A stretch of DNA of 9,716 bases from Planctomycetaceae bacterium (GTDB lineage Bacteria; Planctomycetota; Planctomycetia; Pirellulales; Pirellulaceae), in NCBI GenBank assembly GCA_003501565.1, contig DNPC01000633.1:2061-11776 (forward strand), in the 5' to 3' direction. Of this stretch, positions 6,850 through 9,716 are shown in pieces (positions within the stretch are counted from its first letter, which is position 1; every line of letters begins with the position of its first letter). The translations under genes were made by a program, and so were the position numbers. A model generated the notes under the pieces. It worked only from the letters and a program-made list of their open reading frames with translations. It did not search any database and was not told the origin of the DNA.

Positions 6850-7842
6850 ATGAACGTGAAAGCCATATTGGCATTCGGATTCGCAGCGTTGCTCTCTGTT
6901 TCCCACTGTACAGGACAGCAGCCTGATGGGGGAGAAAGCAAGTCACGAGCACCTGCCCAAGTCCGTCAAAAACTTGAGCGCTTAAAACAAGAGGCGACCC
7001 GTGACACACTACTGCTGGATGAAAGACGAAAGATTGCATCCAAAAGACAGTGGGTGCGAGTAGTCCGGGCTCCCGTCGACATGCAGATCGAGGTGATCGT
7101 TTCGTCGGAGACGCCAAAAGAAATCTGGCTAATGACCCAGAGTCTTTTCGATGCGATGCAAGCTGGTAAATCTCTTGACGGTCGACAGTCCGAGTTCCTT
7201 TTGGATGCGCGTTCAACGGAGAACGAACTGCGACGCAGTGCTCATCTACAGGAAGGCAGCTACGTAGTCGTTTCGCAGAATTTGGGCAATGAAGAAACGG
7301 AGTTCAGATTGCAGTGCTACCTTAAGTCTGAGAAGCCCACTCCAAACCAGCTAGCTTCGGATGCGCATAAGTTCGGGCCCTTCGTCTTTCGGCTACCCAA
7401 GCGCTATTACTCCGCAAATATCCCTCGCCCCAAAACAATGCCAGCCAAGCTGGAAATCGGCATGTGGATGGCTGATGAAAGTGAAGATGGCCCGGCTACC
7501 AAACTAGTCGTGATGTCGTCGCCGCAAGAAAAAGAAAGCACGCGGCAGACGTTGGCAAACACGCTTGCCGGAGCAACCGACAAAATGGGTATCCAAGTCG
7601 GTTTCAGGGGATTCACCCAGCCGGTTAAGCATAGCGGGCTCAAGGTCGAACGCGTGGATTTCATGGGACTTGACCCAGGCGGAGCAGAACTAGGTGGCGC
7701 AATCTTCGGAGTGGTCCACGATGAACGAATCACCACTTTTTTTGCGCTAACGGTCGAGCATAGAGCCGAGAAAGTACGGTCAGAGCTTGGCCGATGGCTT
7801 TCGGAGATTGAAATTGCGCATAAGGACGTAGATGGTAAGTAA
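6850..7842 (+). CDS. Exported protein of unknown function
   Basis: This encodes 330 residues and I do not recognise it. The N-terminus MNVKAILAFGFAALLSVS is a signal peptide (K4, then a hydrophobic core to about 17). C20 follows SVSH, but histidine before the cysteine does not fit a lipobox, so ordinary secretion is likelier. Residues 30-70 are charged and helical (QKLERLKQEATRD). A segment near 135-157 (EGSYVVVSQNLGNEETEFRLQ) looks like the closing strands of a PPC-type beta-sandwich, a weak likeness. The C-terminal half, about 175-320, alternates strands (KLEIGMWMAD, TKLVVMSS, KVERVDFMGLDPGG, AIFGVVHDERITTFFALTV) and ends in a helix. I start at the ATG at 6850 rather than the TTG one codon earlier; a GAGAG run 5-11 nt upstream may be a weak Shine-Dalgarno. 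It probably shares a transcript with the phosphatase. Confidence 0.7.
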   Translation: MNVKAILAFGFAALLSVSHCTGQQPDGGESKSRAPAQVRQKLERLKQEATRDTLLLDERRKIASKRQWVRVVRAPVDMQIEVIVSSETPKEIWLMTQSLFDAMQAGKSLDGRQSEFLLDARSTENELRRSAHLQEGSYVVVSQNLGNEETEFRLQCYLKSEKPTPNQLASDAHKFGPFVFRLPKRYYSANIPRPKTMPAKLEIGMWMADESEDGPATKLVVMSSPQEKESTRQTLANTLAGATDKMGIQVGFRGFTQPVKHSGLKVERVDFMGLDPGGAELGGAIFGVVHDERITTFFALTVEHRAEKVRSELGRWLSEIEIAHKDVDGK

Positions 7843-7863
7843 TCCATCCAGCAGCGTCCCACA

Positions 7864-7912
7864 ATCTCCAGGCTGCTTCGGCTGCCTACATCTCCAGGCT
7901 GCTCCGCCTGGC
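7864..7912. repeat. Tandem hairpin repeat, two units, 26-bp period
   Basis: ATCTCCAGGCTGCT occurs at 7864-7877 and 7890-7903. The first unit can fold as AGGC, a T-T mismatch, then GC closing a TTCG tetraloop (7870-7887). The second folds as CCAGGC, six loop bases, GCCTGG (7894-7911), a perfect 6-bp stem. They lie 22 bp after the stop of the exported gene. No T-tract follows, so this is not a standard terminator; it looks more like a short dispersed intergenic repeat or a transcript-end stabiliser. Confidence 0.6.
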
Positions 7913-8080
7913 CATCTGCCGCTACTTCGCTGTACGCGTTGCACGAATTCGATGTGGCGTCGTTAACCTGCTTTAGCTATCTTCCGAATTGTTGAGTAGC
8001 TCCGCAGCAGGGAATCTAAAGGAACAACCTGCGCACAAACCGCTCGAACGATGCGGCTTCATCTCTGAAGAGACTGTTTG

Positions 8081-9628
8081 ATGAATCGACTGGTCACCAT
8101 CCTGCGAGCAGCACATTGCCGCAGCACTCATCATTACCTAGCTATTGATGCAATTGAGCACATTACAACGGTGGCTGGTTCATGCCTGGGGCAACTGCTG
8201 TTGAAGTACCACGACGAATACCTGGTTGGTGCCAAGGCTCCCGATAAGTCGTTCCGCGACTTCCAGAATCATGTGCTGCATGTAGGCGACAACAACTGGG
8301 GAGGAGCACCCAAGGCAGCTGAAAAATGGTTGGCCCAAGCGATCGAATACTTGGACGGTGGTCGCTGGAAGAAAGCGGCATACGCCTGCGGCGTCCTCAG
8401 TCATTATGTCACTGATCCGTTCATGCCTCTTCACACTGCGCAGAGTCAACGTGAAGCGGTCGTGCATCGACCGATGGAATGGAGTGTTTGCAAAGCCTAC
8501 GACGATATTGCCAATCGCTGTGAGAACATCGCACAGAACGTACGCCCCATCGAAGTTCCACCCACAGATGCTTGGATAAGCTCAGTCGTGGTTCAAGGTG
8601 CTAAGCGCGGGCACGCTTACTACCACACCGTCATTGATGAATATGATGTCCAACTGGGCTGCCGTCGGCCTACTGAAGGTGCCTCGGAACGAGGCAAGAA
8701 TATTTTTGCTGAATTGCTATGGCTTGCGTCGACCACTTGGGGAAAATGCCTTACGCGAATCGCCGATGAAACCACGGCAGAGATCCCCAAATTCCCTATG
8801 ACTCTAACGACTTTTTTAGCCACAATCGACATGCCGCTAGCCTGGATCACTCGACGGATATCTGATGCAACCGAGCAACGCGCTGTAAAGGCTATTTTGC
8901 GTGAGTATGAGGCGACCGGTACCGTTCGCCGCCATTTGCCCACTGAAATTAGACAAGTCGCTATAGCACTCGAAAAGTCGCGTGCTATCGAAAAGAACAC
9001 TACAGAATCACAAACTCCAAATTTGCCGTCCAACCCAAGCCCTGCTATAGCAGAGTCGTCCGCGCATCGCATGCCGGCACCAGCACCTGCATCGGTGTCT
9101 CAGACGCCCCCCAATGAAACCAACGCCAGTGGCGATTCGTCGCCGAACTCGCGCACCCAATCGCAGTCTCAGTCCCCCACTCGTCGAAGTGGCAGAATTG
9201 TTTCGCGTGACTCCGAACTAGTCGACGCACCGTCAATTGGTCCGAAGACAGCCAAGCGTTTTGCGAAAATTGGCATCGATACGATTGGCCAGTTCTTGGA
9301 TCGCCCAGCCGACCAGATGCGACTACAGCTTGATACATCTTGGATTACGGAAAGCCTGCTCACCGAATGGCAAGATCAGGCTCAGCTGGTTTGCGATTTA
9401 CCGTTGCTGTGTGGCTACAAAGCACAATTGTTGGTGGCAGCCGACTGCCGTGCATCAGCCCAACTTGCAAGCAGCCAACTGGAAGATCTCCACATTCGCA
9501 TTCGTGAAGTTTGCCACAGCATCGATGGTCAGCGTATATTGCGATCCGCCAAACCTCCAACCAAACCCGACATCGCCAGCTGGATTGACGCAGCTCAGCA
9601 CGCACAAAGCGGCCGTACCGCTGCGTAG
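8081..9628 (+). CDS. Zn-dependent phospholipase C-like domain fused to DUF4332 (helix-hairpin-helix) domain
   Basis: This encodes 515 residues in three parts. Residues about 10-240 resemble the Zn-dependent phospholipase C / S1-P1 nuclease fold. Candidate ligands are H12 or H17, GAKAPD with D55, H64 or H67, SHYVTDPFMPLH with H108, D112 and H118, and HRPME with H129 and E133. The H-x3-D-x5-H and H-x3-E spacings equal those of Bacillus cereus phospholipase C (H118, D122, H128; H142, E146). Residues about 300-375 are a Ser/Pro/Gln/Thr-rich linker (SQSQSPTRRSGR). Residues about 380-500 match DUF4332: SIGPKTAKRFAKIGIDTIGQFL is a helix-hairpin-helix, followed by LLTEWQDQAQL and a second CGYKAQLLVAADCRASAQLA helical unit. 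There is no signal peptide, unlike secreted phospholipases C, so an intracellular hydrolase acting on a phosphodiester, lipid or nucleic acid, is inferred. ATG at 8081 chosen over the TTG just before it; Shine-Dalgarno weak. Confidence 0.8.
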   Translation: MNRLVTILRAAHCRSTHHYLAIDAIEHITTVAGSCLGQLLLKYHDEYLVGAKAPDKSFRDFQNHVLHVGDNNWGGAPKAAEKWLAQAIEYLDGGRWKKAAYACGVLSHYVTDPFMPLHTAQSQREAVVHRPMEWSVCKAYDDIANRCENIAQNVRPIEVPPTDAWISSVVVQGAKRGHAYYHTVIDEYDVQLGCRRPTEGASERGKNIFAELLWLASTTWGKCLTRIADETTAEIPKFPMTLTTFLATIDMPLAWITRRISDATEQRAVKAILREYEATGTVRRHLPTEIRQVAIALEKSRAIEKNTTESQTPNLPSNPSPAIAESSAHRMPAPAPASVSQTPPNETNASGDSSPNSRTQSQSQSPTRRSGRIVSRDSELVDAPSIGPKTAKRFAKIGIDTIGQFLDRPADQMRLQLDTSWITESLLTEWQDQAQLVCDLPLLCGYKAQLLVAADCRASAQLASSQLEDLHIRIREVCHSIDGQRILRSAKPPTKPDIASWIDAAQHAQSGRTAA

Positions 9629-9644
9629 CTACCTATTCCCATTT

Positions 9645-9705
9645 ACCCTCCCTCCTGGCCTTCGCGAGGGTGAAGCTGTCGTCGTCACCCTCACACCGGG
9701 AGGGT
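9645..9705. terminator. Nested inverted repeat after the PLC-DUF4332 gene
   Basis: The outer arms ACCCTCCC (9645-9652) and GGGAGGGT (9698-9705) are perfectly complementary. Inside them GAGGGTGA (9666-9673) and TCACCCTC (9685-9692) form a second perfect 8-bp stem with an 11-nt loop. It begins 16 bp after the stop codon, a fitting place for a transcription terminator, but no T-run follows. It may instead be a copy of a GGGAGGGT-type intergenic repeat; the window ends too soon to tell. Confidence 0.45.
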
Positions 9706-9716
9706 CGAAAGTGAGG

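Noticed and set aside
6904..6912. Lipoprotein signal ending at C20 of the exported protein
   Set aside because: The residues before the cysteine are SVSH; a histidine at -1 does not fit the lipobox.
8620..9072. Minus-strand open frame of 150 codons inside the PLC-DUF4332 gene
   Set aside because: It is antisense to a frame with conserved metal-binding motifs and has no recognisable features of its own.

Overview
The window looks like a chromosomal segment from a planctomycete, most likely of the Pirellulales (Rhodopirellula-like). I base this on three things: an exported protein with an SHD1-type domain, a Zn-dependent phospholipase C-like domain fused to DUF4332, and loosely packed genes with mixed ATG/GTG/TTG starts that mostly lack a strong Shine-Dalgarno. 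This is inference from gene families; no rRNA or other taxonomic marker is present. I see no tRNA, CRISPR, insertion sequence or phage gene.

Left arm (1-3271, all minus strand). Read in transcription order, it holds a small unrecognised reading frame that needs one frameshift (3271-2917), a TTG-started four-helix membrane protein with a beta-rich C-terminal domain (2885-1932), a GTG-started exported SHD1-domain protein (1794-601), and the N-terminal 169 codons of a divergent tRNA-modification GTPase MnmE (507-1, cut by the window edge). Spacings of about 31, 137 and 93 bp allow one transcription unit, and a candidate extra promoter lies just before the SHD1 gene.

Centre (3432-5837). metK (S-adenosylmethionine synthase) points away from the left arm, across a region of about 240 bp whose candidate -10 elements for both directions overlap. 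No SAM riboswitch is visible. metK converges on a fold-type III PLP enzyme of the D-threonine aldolase / D-serine dehydratase family (5837-4728).

Right arm (5967-9628, plus strand). An inositol-monophosphatase-family enzyme is followed 46 bp later by an exported protein of unknown function. A tandem hairpin repeat comes next, then a 515-residue protein that joins a Zn-phospholipase C-like domain, with its metal ligands largely intact, to a low-complexity linker and a C-terminal DUF4332/helix-hairpin-helix domain. The window ends in a nested inverted repeat that may be a terminator or a dispersed repeat.

Most of the window is housekeeping and lineage-specific hypothetical genes. I find no clear defence, secretion or biosynthetic system. 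The best leads are the PLC-DUF4332 fusion, the divergent MnmE N-terminus, the broken reading frame at 2917-3271, and the pattern that strong Shine-Dalgarno sites accompany only the non-ATG starts.
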